Part shown: positions 44,675-53,831 of the stretch, in pieces
Layout: every line of letters begins with the position of its first letter
Position numbering within the stretch: the first letter of the stretch is position 1
From: JAHEDT01 sp963825615
Lineage (GTDB): Bacteria; Desulfobacterota; Desulfuromonadia; Desulfuromonadales; BM103
Reading direction: 5' to 3'
Assembly: GCA_963825615.1 (NCBI GenBank)
Contig: CAWGTV010000006.1
Span: 62,001-126,000 of the forward strand
Length of the DNA stretch: 64,000 nucleotides
Translations under genes and position numbers: made by a program
The notes under the pieces: model-generated
Databases searched by the model: none
What the model saw: the letters and a program-made list of their open reading frames with translations, nothing else
What the model was told of the DNA's origin: nothing

Positions 44675-45562
44675 TTACAGGTCTTTCCACCATAGCCCGT
44701 TATTATTGGTGATCCAGGCCCCGGCAATAACCAGTGCACCGCCCTGCAACAAGCTGGGAGTCAATGGTTCGGCGAGGAACAGCAGCCCGAATAGCATCGC
44801 AAAGATCGGTACAAAGTTGATGAAGACGCCCGACCTGACCGCGCCGATTTCGTTGATCGCCTGGTAGTACCAGAGGAAACCGGCTACAGTGCCAAGCACA
44901 GCAAGGTAGGCCAGGCTGGCCCAGGCTTGAGGCCCGTAGCTGGTGAGGCTGGTCAGAACCCCCTGGGCAACGGCCATCGGGGCGAGAAACAGGGTGCCGG
45001 CCAGAGCCGAATAGGTTACAGCCGTCAGGGGGGTGAGCCCGCGCATGGCCCGCCGACCGATGACCGAGTACAGAGCCCAGCAGAGCACGCAGCCCAGAAG
45101 GGTCAACTCGCCGGTGCCGGCGCTGCTTGTCAACAGCGCAAGGTTGCCGTGGCTGATGACCAGCATGGCCCCGGCGACGGAAATGGCCACCCCGATAAGG
45201 CGGACCATGTGCAGCGGTTCACCGCCAAACAAGGCCGAAAGCAGGGCAATCCCGACCGGGTTGAGGGCGATGATCAACCCCGCCCGGCCAGCAGAGACGG
45301 TCTGCAGCCCGGTAAAAAAAGCGACGTTGTAACCCAACACCCCGGTCAGACCGAGCAAGACCACCGCACCCAGCTGGCGCCGGCCAAGGGCTGGCAGACG
45401 GCCTTCAGCGCGGTACAGCACACAAAGCAGGAGGACTGTTGCCATGACAAACCGCAGAAACGCTGCATGGAATGGTGGAACCACGCCGGCCAGCATCCGC
45501 CCGGCGACGAAGGTCCCGCCCCAAAATGCCATGGTCGCCAGCAGCTTGCAATAGGTGAGCAT
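44675..45562 (-). CDS. DMT-superfamily EamA transporter
   Basis: 295 residues, about ten transmembrane helices in two EamA repeats. The first is MLTYCKLLATMAFWGGTFVAGRML and the C-terminal one includes YYQAINEIGAVRSGVFINFVPIFAMLFGLLFLAEPL. The exported substrate cannot be inferred. It is on the minus strand, ahead of sRNA copy 2. A gap of 167 bp separates it from the dNMP kinase gene. Confidence 0.9.
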   Translation of the reverse strand: MLTYCKLLATMAFWGGTFVAGRMLAGVVPPFHAAFLRFVMATVLLLCVLYRAEGRLPALGRRQLGAVVLLGLTGVLGYNVAFFTGLQTVSAGRAGLIIALNPVGIALLSALFGGEPLHMVRLIGVAISVAGAMLVISHGNLALLTSSAGTGELTLLGCVLCWALYSVIGRRAMRGLTPLTAVTYSALAGTLFLAPMAVAQGVLTSLTSYGPQAWASLAYLAVLGTVAGFLWYYQAINEIGAVRSGVFINFVPIFAMLFGLLFLAEPLTPSLLQGGALVIAGAWITNNNGLWWKDL

Positions 45563-45729
45563 CGATTCTCCTGCAAAAGGCCTGGGTGATTATGCCCGAC
45601 ACGTCGCGCAGTGATAAAAAAAATCAGGCCATTGGCCGAAAAAATTGCCTGGCGCAACAGTCGCCGGGCCGAACGCACCAGGGGACAGGCCAAAGCCCGT
45701 CCCCTAGAGTTTCACCAGTGCCCGGCAAA

Positions 45730-46383
45730 TTACTGTGCAGAGACCCCCAGCTGGCGCGCAAGCTGTTCGACCTGCGCCTTGAACTCGTCGAGGGTCCCGT
45801 CGTTTAAAAGCACCTTGTCCCAGTTCCGGTACTCATCAAGGGACGTCTCGCTGGCATGATTGTTGGCGCCGTCAAAGCCCGGCCTCTCGATCTTCACGAT
45901 CAGGCCGCCGTGCGCCCTGATCACGTTCAATTCGTTCATGAAACGCACATCGTCGACCAGCACATGCACGTTTTCAAGATCGAATTGCTCAACCTTGCGT
46001 CCCCAGGCCTTGGTCCAGTAGTCGGCATCCTGGGCGCGACGATATTCCGTTCCCCACCATTGCAGAATGCGCCGTACCGTTACGGCCGTTTCTCCGGGGC
46101 GACTCTGGATCTCCCGATTGTCCGCGATGAAATGTGTCCATTTGGGACATTGCGCCAGGGCCCTCTGTTCATTCACGGAAAAGACCCGCACCTTGTCGTC
46201 CTGGCAGCCGTAAACCAGCGGCACGGCACTCTCGGCGCCGATCGCCCGCAAGAACGCCTCGACCTCGTCGCGCAGCACCATCGCCATCGGCACGATCCTG
46301 CACTCCCTGTCAAGCAGCGGCGCCATATGCTTTGCTGCAGTGGTTTTTCCTGTCGCCGCCTTGCCGGCAAAACCGAGAATCAT
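45730..46383 (-). CDS. Deoxynucleoside monophosphate kinase-like (phage T4 gp1 type) P-loop protein
   Basis: 217 residues from the ATG at 46383, which has GGGAGA upstream; the TTG five codons earlier is unlikely. The P-loop is GFAGKAATGKTTAAKHMA. RRILQWWGTEYRRAQDADYWTKAW and VLVDDVRFMNELNVIRAHGG are typical of bacteriophage-type dNMP kinases. The predicted reaction is ATP-dependent phosphorylation of dNMPs. It lies within about 5 kb of the ribonucleotide reductase and dCMP deaminase genes, though it is not in their operon. Confidence 0.75.
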   Translation of the reverse strand: MILGFAGKAATGKTTAAKHMAPLLDRECRIVPMAMVLRDEVEAFLRAIGAESAVPLVYGCQDDKVRVFSVNEQRALAQCPKWTHFIADNREIQSRPGETAVTVRRILQWWGTEYRRAQDADYWTKAWGRKVEQFDLENVHVLVDDVRFMNELNVIRAHGGLIVKIERPGFDGANNHASETSLDEYRNWDKVLLNDGTLDEFKAQVEQLARQLGVSAQ

Positions 46384-46633
46384 GAGCTTGTCTCCCAACG
46401 TATTGTCCTGTTAGTCAATTGCACGGCCGAGTGTACTTGAAACGGCCGACAGCTTCAATCACAACGGACCGTCAGAGCCGAAAAAGTGCCCGACCTGCAG
46501 CCAGGTGAGGACGCTGAGGAAAGTCTTCGCCCCCTATACTCCCCGTCATTGCATGCTATCCTGATTATCAAATCTTCGGGACACGGTTGTTTTGCTTGCA
46601 ACCAGCCGCTATCCTTTACCAAAAAGGTTCGCC

Positions 46634-47233
46634 ATGAACATCCTCTACATCCTTGACCTGATCGGCACCGCCGCATTTGCCGCCTCCGGAGCATGGGTCG
46701 GCGTGCGCAAGCACATGGACCTGTTCGGCGTACTGGTGCTCGGCATCGTCACCGCCGTCGGCGGTGGCACCCTGCGCGACCTCCTGCTGGGGGACATCCC
46801 ACCTTTTTCCCTCAAGAACGAAACCTACATCTCTCTTGCCATTACCGTCTCGCTGCTGGTCTTCGCCTGTCGCCACCGGTTCGAGACTTTCGAAAAGCCA
46901 CTGCTTTATTTTGACGCCGTCGGACTCGGCACTTTCGTGGTGATCGGCACGAACAAGGCTCTCGATTTCCAGGTGGGATGGCTCGGCGCGGTGCTGATGG
47001 GGGTGACCACCGGCACCGCCGGCGGCGTCATCCGCGATGTCCTCGCCAACCAGGTGCCGTTGATCCTGCGCCGCGAGATCTATGCCTCGGCCTGTATCGC
47101 CGGCGGTATCCTGTTAGTGCTTCTCGAACAGATCGGAGTGGGCCGGGGCACGTCAGCACTACTGGCCGCAGGCACAGTGATCGTTGTGCGGCTGCTGGCG
47201 ATCCGTTATGACTGGGGGTTGCCGAGATCATGA
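46634..47233 (+). CDS. TRIC/UPF0126-family membrane protein
   Basis: 199 residues from the ATG at 46634, with about seven hydrophobic segments in two related halves. Hallmarks are LIGTAAFAASGAWVGVRKHMDLFGVLVLGIVTAVGGGTLRDLLLG and the second-half GAVLMGVTTGTAGGVIRDVLANQVPLILR. These carry the Gly-rich KEV-like signature of trimeric intracellular cation channels. In prokaryotes members conduct monovalent cations or, in some cases, transport glycine-like substrates; the role here is undetermined. Confidence 0.9.
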   Translation: MNILYILDLIGTAAFAASGAWVGVRKHMDLFGVLVLGIVTAVGGGTLRDLLLGDIPPFSLKNETYISLAITVSLLVFACRHRFETFEKPLLYFDAVGLGTFVVIGTNKALDFQVGWLGAVLMGVTTGTAGGVIRDVLANQVPLILRREIYASACIAGGILLVLLEQIGVGRGTSALLAAGTVIVVRLLAIRYDWGLPRS

Positions 47234-47297
47234 GCGGGAAGAAATGTCCTGCCTGAAGTCAAAAATGAAGATAAACCCAACAACAAGGAGAAAGCAG

Positions 47298-47507
47298 ATG
47301 CCATATGTCAATATCAAGGTGACCCGGGAGCAGGAACCGATTACCCAGGAACAGAAAGCAGACTTGATCAGGGGCGTCACCGACCTGCTTGTCGAGGTCA
47401 TCAACCGCGGGCCGCAGACCACCGTCGTCGTCATCGACGAAATCGATACAGACAATTACGGAGTGGGCGGCGAGACGATCACGGTACGCCGCAGCCAGGC
47501 ACGCTGA
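47298..47507 (+). CDS. 4-oxalocrotonate tautomerase-family protein
   Basis: A 69-residue tautomerase with Pro as residue 2 (the catalytic amino-terminal Pro after Met removal). The family pattern PYVNIKVT...KADLIRGVTDLLVEVINR is clear. AAGGAG precedes the ATG at 47298. Its substrate is unknown; paralogues tautomerise or hydrolyse aromatic breakdown products. The SDR and pirin genes follow on the same strand. Confidence 0.88.
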   Translation: MPYVNIKVTREQEPITQEQKADLIRGVTDLLVEVINRGPQTTVVVIDEIDTDNYGVGGETITVRRSQAR

Positions 47508-47638
47508 GGATCAGAACGTCGCGCCGCTGAGGTCCATAATTATTATTGTCGGGACACGGTTGAGCTGTGAGCGAGAGGTTCTAAACTGTAGTCACGACAA
47601 GCAAGGGAGTCACTTTATCTCGAGTAAGGAGAGCCAAG

Positions 47639-48379
47639 ATGAAACCATTATCGGGAAAAACCGCACTGATCACTGGCGGCTCGCGTGGAATCGGGGCAGC
47701 CACTGCCCGCCACCTGGCCATGGCCGGAGCCAATATTGCGATCACCTGCAGCGCTTCTGCCGAAGCGGCCGCGAAGGTTGTGCAAGACCTGGAAAAACTC
47801 GGCGTGCAGGCACGCGCCTACCAGGCTGACGCCGCAGCACCTGGGACCCTGCCGAAGCTGGTCGAGCAGGTTGTCGCCGATCTCGGCGGCATCGATATCC
47901 TGGTCAACAACGCCGGGACCTTTAGCGGCGGCATGATCGGTGACATCGATGAGACGGAGTACCGCCGTGTCATGACCATCAACGTCGATGCGGTCTTCAG
48001 CCTGACCCAGGCGGTGCTCAAGGTGATGCCTGACGGCGGCCGCATCATCAACATCGGCAGCGTGCTCGGCGAACGGGCCGCTTCACCGGGGATCAGCCCC
48101 TATAACGCCTCGAAATTCGCCGTCGCGGGACTCAGCCGTAGCTGGGCCAAGGACCTCGGCTCACGCAATATCCTGGTCAATGACGTCCAGCCGGGTCCGG
48201 TCAACACGGTCATGAACCCGGAAGACGGCGAACACGCCGACGACATGCGCAGCAAAACCGCCCTGGGGCGCTATGGCCAGCCGGATGAGGTGGCTGCCCT
48301 GGTTGCGTTCCTGGCCGGTCCGGGAGCGACTTATATCACCGGCGCAACCATCAACGTTGACGGCGGCTGGAACGCCTGA
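47639..48379 (+). CDS. Short-chain dehydrogenase/reductase (SDR)
   Basis: 246 residues with cofactor motif TGGSRGIGAATARHL, NNAG, catalytic Ser region GSVLGERAASPGISPYNASKFAV (Tyr-x-x-x-Lys) and a C-terminal NVDGGWN. It resembles FabG-like 3-oxoacyl reductases, but the position outside a fatty-acid cluster argues for another carbonyl substrate. AAGGAGAG precedes the ATG. It follows the tautomerase gene by 131 bp. Confidence 0.92.
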   Translation: MKPLSGKTALITGGSRGIGAATARHLAMAGANIAITCSASAEAAAKVVQDLEKLGVQARAYQADAAAPGTLPKLVEQVVADLGGIDILVNNAGTFSGGMIGDIDETEYRRVMTINVDAVFSLTQAVLKVMPDGGRIINIGSVLGERAASPGISPYNASKFAVAGLSRSWAKDLGSRNILVNDVQPGPVNTVMNPEDGEHADDMRSKTALGRYGQPDEVAALVAFLAGPGATYITGATINVDGGWNA

Positions 48380-48454
48380 TTGAGAGGCCATCCCCAAGCC
48401 GGGGGTGGCCCACCTCCAACCCGTCCGAAACGCAACCTTATCAATGGAGCACTC

Positions 48455-49366
48455 ATGAGCGACCTGCTAGACCAAGCGGAATCCTGCCATTGCAGCAAAG
48501 CCTCGACTTCTTCGATCCACTTTATTCTCGAACCAGTCGAGAAGGATCTCGGTGGCTTTTCGGTCCGCCGCCTGCTTCCGGCCAGCGAGGTGAAGTCGGT
48601 CGGACCTTTTGTCTTCTTCGATCACCTCGGACCGGCTCGCTTCGCTGCCGGCGAAGGGATCGATGTGCGGCCGCATCCGCATATCGGCCTGGCTACCATC
48701 ACCTATCTTTTCGAGGGTGAAATTATGCATCGCGACAGCCTCGGCAGCGTCCAGCCGATCCGGCCGGGCGCAATCAACTGGATGACTGCCGGACGGGGAA
48801 TCGTGCATTCCGAGCGCACGCCGCCGCATGTCCGCTCGGCCGGGCAAACCCTGCACGCACTGCAATTGTGGGTGGCGTTGCCGGCTGCAGACGAAGAAAC
48901 CGACCCGGCCTTTTTCCACTACGCCGCACATGACCTGCCTGAAGTGCGCGAAACCAATCGTTCGATGCGGGTGTTGATCGGCGAGGCATTCGGTGTCCGC
49001 TCACCGGTCAAAACCTATTCGGAGACCCTCTATGTCGAAGTCAGGCTCGCGACCGGGGCCGTCGTGACCATCCCCGAGCATGCCGGTGAACGCGCGCTTT
49101 ACCTGATCTCGGGAGCAATTAAAGTACAGGGCACAACGTTGCCGTTGCACACCATGACCGTCGTCGACCGGTCCCGGGGGATTGAACTGGTTGCACAGGA
49201 GGAGGCCCTTCTCGTCATCATCGGCGGCACACCACTGGGCAAACGGACCGTCTGGTGGAACCTGGTAGCGAGTCGAAGGGAGCTGATCGAAAAAGCCAAG
49301 CAGGATTGGCAGGCCGGCCGGTTCCCCAGAGTTCCGGGAGAGACTGAGTTTATCCCGCTCCCGTAA
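48455..49366 (+). CDS. Pirin family protein
   Basis: A two-domain cupin of 303 residues from the ATG at 48455 (GGAG upstream). Metal ligands are in HPHIGLATITYLFEGEIMHRDS and GRGIVHSE (two His, then His and Glu). Bacterial pirins bind iron and some oxidise quercetin; others interact with pyruvate dehydrogenase. It is in line with the tautomerase and SDR genes, which could fit quinone or aromatic detoxification, but that is only inference. Confidence 0.93.
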   Translation: MSDLLDQAESCHCSKASTSSIHFILEPVEKDLGGFSVRRLLPASEVKSVGPFVFFDHLGPARFAAGEGIDVRPHPHIGLATITYLFEGEIMHRDSLGSVQPIRPGAINWMTAGRGIVHSERTPPHVRSAGQTLHALQLWVALPAADEETDPAFFHYAAHDLPEVRETNRSMRVLIGEAFGVRSPVKTYSETLYVEVRLATGAVVTIPEHAGERALYLISGAIKVQGTTLPLHTMTVVDRSRGIELVAQEEALLVIIGGTPLGKRTVWWNLVASRRELIEKAKQDWQAGRFPRVPGETEFIPLP

Positions 49367-49392
49367 GGCACAGTCTCAATGCATGGAACGGA

Positions 49393-49845
49393 TTAGCTGG
49401 TGGAGGTGTCAGGCAAACGCCGGTACGGTTCGGTCGTGTAGCGGTAAAATCTGATCCTATCGTCGAATGAGAGTAGGTTCGCGAGCCGATCTCGATTGAC
49501 GGGATGCTCGATGCGGTTGCGAGCTTCGGCCTCCGGCAGCCAGGCCACTTCTGGGGTCTCCTCGCTTGGTATCGGTGTGCCCGCGGCGTACTCTGCAACG
49601 AAGCCATGGATCAGCGCTGCCGGCGCAGTGAGTTTCGACCAGACAGCGGCTGCGACCGGTGCCATGATAGTCACTCCGGTCTCCTCCAGCACCTCGCGGT
49701 GAAGGGCGGCAAGCAGCCCCTCCCCCTCTTCCACCCGCCCCTGCGGCAGCTCCCAGCCCCGTTTACGGTGGCGCACCAGTAGGATGTCCCCCTGCGCGTT
49801 GCGCACCAAGCAGCTGACAACCAGGATATGACGGGGATGATCCAT
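49393..49845 (-). CDS. NUDIX hydrolase
   Basis: 150 residues from the ATG at 49845 (GGAG six bases upstream); GTG or ATG codons slightly upstream are possible. The Nudix box GRVEEGEGLLAALHREVLEETGV is complete. The preceding VSCLVRNAQGDILLVRHRKRGWELPQ is typical of the RppH/MutT-like branch. As last gene downstream of the ribonucleotide reductase set it may cleanse nucleotide pools. Substrate unproven. Confidence 0.9.
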   Translation of the reverse strand: MDHPRHILVVSCLVRNAQGDILLVRHRKRGWELPQGRVEEGEGLLAALHREVLEETGVTIMAPVAAAVWSKLTAPAALIHGFVAEYAAGTPIPSEETPEVAWLPEAEARNRIEHPVNRDRLANLLSFDDRIRFYRYTTEPYRRLPDTSTS

Positions 49846-49911
49846 GGTCATCTCCGGAACGGATGAGGACACAAGAGGATGGTCAATATGGGATGTCGTG
49901 AGCCGGCCGCT

Positions 49912-50433
49912 TTACCCGCAGGGACCGACGGGAACGTTGCCAACGAGGATTTCCCGGTCGAGAAGGACCTGCAGGTAATTCTTCTGGTCGATAAACCGGG
50001 TCACGACATTGCCCTCGCCGAGAATGACCAGCGACTTCTCGAAATCCTTCCCCCAGTTGCTGTCGGTGAAATCGGGTTCAAAACAGACGACCTTGCTAAT
50101 CCCCACCTGGACGATGGCCTTGGCGCATTCGATACAGGGATACCAGGGGATATAGAGCGTGCAGTTCTTGGTGGAAACCCCTAAAAGGGCCGCATTGTAG
50201 ATGGCGTTACGTTCCGCATGGGAGACCCACAGGTACTTCTCGCCGTTGGCCGCGGCGTGGCGTTCTTCCACGTCGTCGTTGACCCCACGGGGGATGCCGT
50301 TATAGCCCGTCGAGCGGATCTCGTTATCCGGGCCGACAATCACGGCGCCGACCTTTCTTCCCCGGTCCTTGCTCCAGGTCGCGATGAACTGGGCAAGGGC
50401 CATCATGCGGATGTCCCAGCTCGAAGTCGTCAT
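49912..50433 (-). CDS. Deoxycytidylate (dCMP) deaminase
   Basis: It deaminates dCMP to dUMP, feeding thymidylate synthesis. The 173-residue protein has the zinc motif SHAERNAIYNAALLG (His and catalytic Glu) and PWYPCIECAKAIV (two Cys). GYNGIPRGVNDD is the dCMP-deaminase signature loop. It lies 16 bp after nrdJb in the same direction, which supports a deoxynucleotide-supply operon. Confidence 0.93.
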   Translation of the reverse strand: MTTSSWDIRMMALAQFIATWSKDRGRKVGAVIVGPDNEIRSTGYNGIPRGVNDDVEERHAAANGEKYLWVSHAERNAIYNAALLGVSTKNCTLYIPWYPCIECAKAIVQVGISKVVCFEPDFTDSNWGKDFEKSLVILGEGNVVTRFIDQKNYLQVLLDREILVGNVPVGPCG

Positions 50434-50449
50434 CCTCGTCCCCTTTTGT

Positions 50450-51139
50450 TCAACCGCACTTGGAATCGCCGCAGTTCAGGCAGGTCAGGCAGCCATCCAT
50501 GATAATCACGGCCTTGGTGTAGCACTTGCCGCAAAGCTTGGCATCCGCAGGGAAATCCCCGCCTTCCGCACTCTGCGGCAGGCCTTTAAGTGTGTCATAT
50601 TCGGCGCGCTTGGCCTGAAGCATCTGCTTTTGAGCTTCCGGCATCTGCACTTCCTCGATCAGGCCAATCATCTTCATGTGCCGTTCCAAGGAGAACCCGA
50701 TCTCAGCTACGATAGACGGCATGAAGCCACCACCACCGGGCTTGAAATAACCGCCCTGGGGGTCGAAGACCGCCTTCATCTCATCGACCAGGAAAGTGAC
50801 GTCGCCACCCTTGCGGAACACCGCTGAGATGACCCGGGTCAGCGCCACAACCCACTGGAAGTGGTCCATGTTCTTCGAGTTGATGAAGATCTCGAAGGGA
50901 CGGCGGATCTCGTTTTCCGTGCCGTGATTCAGGACCATGTCGTTGATGGTGACGTAGAGGGCGTGCTCGCTCTGCGGCGTCTTGATCTTGTAGGTGGCAC
51001 CCACCAGCATCTCCGGCCGCTCAACCTTCTCGTGCATGTCCTCGATCTGGTCATGGGCAAGCTGCTCGGCCTTCTTGCGCTGCTCATCGAGGTTGACCAC
51101 CTCGTAGGCGACAATCTTCTTATCGATCTTCTTGATCAT
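50450..51139 (-). CDS. nrdJb: TSCPD-domain C-terminal subunit of B12-dependent ribonucleotide reductase
   Basis: In many NrdJ enzymes this TSCPD region is the C-terminal tail of a single chain; here it is a separate 229-residue protein. ALYVTINDM..., RRPFEIFINSKN and VALTRVISAVFRKGGDVTFLVDEM are the TSCPD core. The end carries CGKC and CLTCLNCGDSKCG, cysteines that likely re-reduce the active site. AAGGAG precedes the ATG, 15 bp after nrdJa. Confidence 0.9.
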   Translation of the reverse strand: MIKKIDKKIVAYEVVNLDEQRKKAEQLAHDQIEDMHEKVERPEMLVGATYKIKTPQSEHALYVTINDMVLNHGTENEIRRPFEIFINSKNMDHFQWVVALTRVISAVFRKGGDVTFLVDEMKAVFDPQGGYFKPGGGGFMPSIVAEIGFSLERHMKMIGLIEEVQMPEAQKQMLQAKRAEYDTLKGLPQSAEGGDFPADAKLCGKCYTKAVIIMDGCLTCLNCGDSKCG

Positions 51140-51154
51140 TGATATTGCTCCTTG

Positions 51155-53305
51155 TCACAGCTTGCCGTAATAACCTTCCTTGAGGGCATCGAACAGGTTG
51201 GCTGCGGAATGAATTTCACCGTCGTACTCGATCTCGTCGTTGCCGCGGACTTCAACCACCGTGCCGTCTTCCAAGGCGAAGTGGTAGATCGTCTCCGCCA
51301 GGTCCTTCTCCTTGACCAGAACACCCTGGAATGCCTCGGGGTTGTAGCGGAAAGTCGTGCACCCTTTCAGCCCCTGTTCGTAGGCATACAGGTAGATATC
51401 CTGGAAATCCGCATAGGGGTAGTCGCTCGGCACGTTGGCAGTCTTGGAGATCGACGAGTCGATCCACTTCTGCGCAGCGGCCTGAATGTCGACATGCTGC
51501 TGCGGCGAGATATCCTCCGAGGTGACGAAGTTGTCGGGCAGTTGCCTGTCCGGATCCGTGCTGCCCGGCATCGCCTGCGGATTGACCAACTCGCGATAGG
51601 CGAGCAGCTCGTAGGAGAAGACGTCGATCTTCTCCTTGCTCTTCTTCCCCGGCCGGATCAGGTTGCGCGCATAATGATGGGCAAAACTCGGTTCGATGCC
51701 GTTGGAGGCGTTGTTGGCAATCGACAGCGAGATGGTGCCAGTCGGCGCGATGGAGCTGTGATGGGTGAAGCGCGCGCCGATCTCGGCCAGTTCGGTCACC
51801 AGCGCCGGCGCCTTGCGCGCCAACTGCTGCATGTAGCGGCTGTAGCGGGTGTGCAAGATGCGGCCAGGGACGCGCTCGCCAACCCGGATGCCGTCGGCCG
51901 CCATCTCCGGACGCTTGCGGAGCATCTCCGCGGTGACCGTGTACTCCTCGAGCAGCACCGGCGCCGGGCCTTTTTCGCGGGCCAGCGCGAGCGCCTGCTG
52001 CCAGCCGGCCAACGCCATCTGCAGGGTGACTTCTTCTGTGAAAGCGATTGAATCAGCGTCACCGTATTTCATGCCGAGCAGGGAGATGGTCGAACCCAGC
52101 CCCAGGTAGCCCATGCCGTGGCGGCGCTTGTCGAAGATCTCGCGGCGCTGCTGCTCGAGAGGCAGGCCGTTGATTTCCACCACGTTGTCGAGCATGCGGG
52201 TGAAGACGCTCACCACTTCGCGGAAACGCTCCCAGTTGAAGCAGGCCTCGGCGGTAAAGGGGTTTTCGACAAAGCGGGTCAAGTTGATCGAACCGAGCAG
52301 GCAGGAACCGTAAGGCGGCAGCGGCTGTTCCCCACAGGGGTTGGTGGCGCGAATCTCTTCGCAGAACCAGTTGTTGTTCATCTCGTTGACCTTGTCGATC
52401 AGGATGAAGCCGGGCTCGGCGAAATCGTAGGTGGACGCCATAATCACGTTCCACAGCTGTTTGGCTCGGATGGTGCGGTAGATCCTGCAGGCCACCTGGC
52501 CAACCTCGTTCTGGATGTAATCCTGCTTAACCGGCCAGTCCTTCCAGAGGACCTGAGCCCGGTCCTGCAGGTCCAGGCCGTCGCGCGCCCTCTCCTTTTC
52601 GGTGAGGGGGAAGCTGAGCGGCCACTCGGCGTCCTGCTTGACCGCCTCCATGAATTCGTTGGTGATCAGCAGAGACAGGTTGAACTGGCGAAGGCGACCA
52701 TTCTCGCGCTTGGCCTTGATGAAGTCGATGACGTCCGGATGTGAGATGTCGAAGGTCGCCATCTGGGCACCGCGCCGACCGCCGGCGGACGCGACGGTGC
52801 GGCACATGCTGTCGTAGATATCCATGAACGACAGCGGTCCCGAGGTGTTGGCGCCGGCGCCGTTGACAAACGCGTTACGCGGCCGCAGGGTCGAGAACTC
52901 GTAGCCGATGCCGCAGCCCGCCTTGAGGGTCAGGCCAGCTTCGTGTACCTTGGAGAGAATATCGTTCATCGAGTCGCCGACCGTGGCCGAAACAGTGCAG
53001 TTGATGGTCGAGGTCGCCGGCTTGTGTTCGAGCGCCCCTGCGTTGGAGGTGATGCGCCCGGCCGGGATAGCGCCGTTCTCAAGCGCCCACAAAAACCGTT
53101 CGAACCAGTGCTGCTGGAGCTTACCATCGGCCTCAACAGCCGCCAACGCCCTAGCAATGCGCTCGTAGGTCGCATGCAGGTCGGCATCGACCGACCGGCC
53201 CGTGGCGTCCTTGAGCCGGTACTTGCTGTCCCAGATATCCTGAGAGGCTTCCTGCCAGGGGATTTCCGCCGCCTCAACCAACTTCTCGATCACATGTCCT
53301 GCCAT
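51155..53305 (-). CDS. nrdJa: Adenosylcobalamin-dependent ribonucleotide reductase, catalytic subunit
   Basis: A class II reductase that makes deoxynucleotides with or without oxygen. From the ATG at 53305 it has 716 residues; the in-frame codons upstream are unlikely because AAGAGGTAGGG lies just before this start. Active-site loops are NPCGEQPLPPYGSCLLGSINL (radical Cys and Glu in NPCGE) and the substrate-binding region GCGIGYEFSTLRP. The TIM-barrel end PTGTISLSIANNASNGIEP is typical. The C-terminal redox tail is in the next gene. The promoter has NrdR boxes. Confidence 0.95.
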   Translation of the reverse strand: MAGHVIEKLVEAAEIPWQEASQDIWDSKYRLKDATGRSVDADLHATYERIARALAAVEADGKLQQHWFERFLWALENGAIPAGRITSNAGALEHKPATSTINCTVSATVGDSMNDILSKVHEAGLTLKAGCGIGYEFSTLRPRNAFVNGAGANTSGPLSFMDIYDSMCRTVASAGGRRGAQMATFDISHPDVIDFIKAKRENGRLRQFNLSLLITNEFMEAVKQDAEWPLSFPLTEKERARDGLDLQDRAQVLWKDWPVKQDYIQNEVGQVACRIYRTIRAKQLWNVIMASTYDFAEPGFILIDKVNEMNNNWFCEEIRATNPCGEQPLPPYGSCLLGSINLTRFVENPFTAEACFNWERFREVVSVFTRMLDNVVEINGLPLEQQRREIFDKRRHGMGYLGLGSTISLLGMKYGDADSIAFTEEVTLQMALAGWQQALALAREKGPAPVLLEEYTVTAEMLRKRPEMAADGIRVGERVPGRILHTRYSRYMQQLARKAPALVTELAEIGARFTHHSSIAPTGTISLSIANNASNGIEPSFAHHYARNLIRPGKKSKEKIDVFSYELLAYRELVNPQAMPGSTDPDRQLPDNFVTSEDISPQQHVDIQAAAQKWIDSSISKTANVPSDYPYADFQDIYLYAYEQGLKGCTTFRYNPEAFQGVLVKEKDLAETIYHFALEDGTVVEVRGNDEIEYDGEIHSAANLFDALKEGYYGKL

Positions 53306-53401
53306 CGTTACCCTACCTCTTTTGTCTGTCCCGGAGTTGTCCGAGACGGATGAAAACAGACCAAAACACGGAACCAAGCCATCAGCATGGTCCACACATA
53401 G

Positions 53402-53454
53402 ACACTATATATTGTAGGATGGTAATCATACGACACCACATATAGGCTTGTAAA
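53402..53454 (-). promoter_or_regulatory. nrdJ promoter with paired NrdR operator
   Basis: On the minus strand TTTACA (53449-53454), an 18-bp spacer and TATGAT (53425-53430). Two 16-bp NrdR-box matches to ACACWATATATWGTGT stand at 53402-53417 (14 of 16) and 53433-53448 (12 of 16). Their starts are 31 bp apart, the canonical NrdR pairing. One box fills the promoter spacer and the other covers the transcription start region, as expected for repression. Confidence 0.85.
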
Positions 53455-53831
53455 CCGGAAATCAACCAAGCACGCAAGAACTTTCTACAGGCAAGTCAAA
53501 TCAACTATTTGGCGAGCTGCCTTGCCGAACCGACCCTAGGCATGAGCTCGAAACTTGAAGAATCATTACTGAGTAAAACCTGTTTCGCAGCCGGGCAGCG
53601 CTCGCTGCCTATTTGTCGCCAGCAGCAAATCACACGGCATCAAGATCTTCTTTTCATCCCCGAATTTGACAACCACAATTTCTTAATAATAATATCGATG
53701 GGCAGGCGAATGAAACTGCGCACTGTGGGTGATTTGCCGTGTTGACCCTTTAACACGCTATCAGGTATGCCGACCTTTTTTCTTGATTTTGTCCGTCTTA
53801 TCAGACGGTTTCTGCTGTAACGCGAGGGAGC
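53455..53831. other. Intergenic region between nrdJa and the Sel1 gene, with Sel1 promoter
   Basis: It has no gene. A strong sigma-70 promoter for the plus strand is TTGACA (53666-53671), 18 bp, TAATAT (53690-53695), giving about a 130-nt leader before the Sel1 gene. A GGCAGC/GCTGCC hairpin lies near 53597-53612. The remainder shows nothing recognisable. Confidence 0.6.

Noticed and set aside
44458..44712. Small plus-strand ORF with a perfect AGGAGG before ATG (44563)
   Set aside because: The apparent ribosome-binding site is just the complement of the CCTCC motif of the minus-strand sRNA candidate; the ORF overlaps the EamA C-terminus and has no recognisable features.
53306..53460. Cobalamin riboswitch upstream of nrdJ
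   Set aside because: No B12-box-like conserved core was found; NrdR boxes explain the region better.
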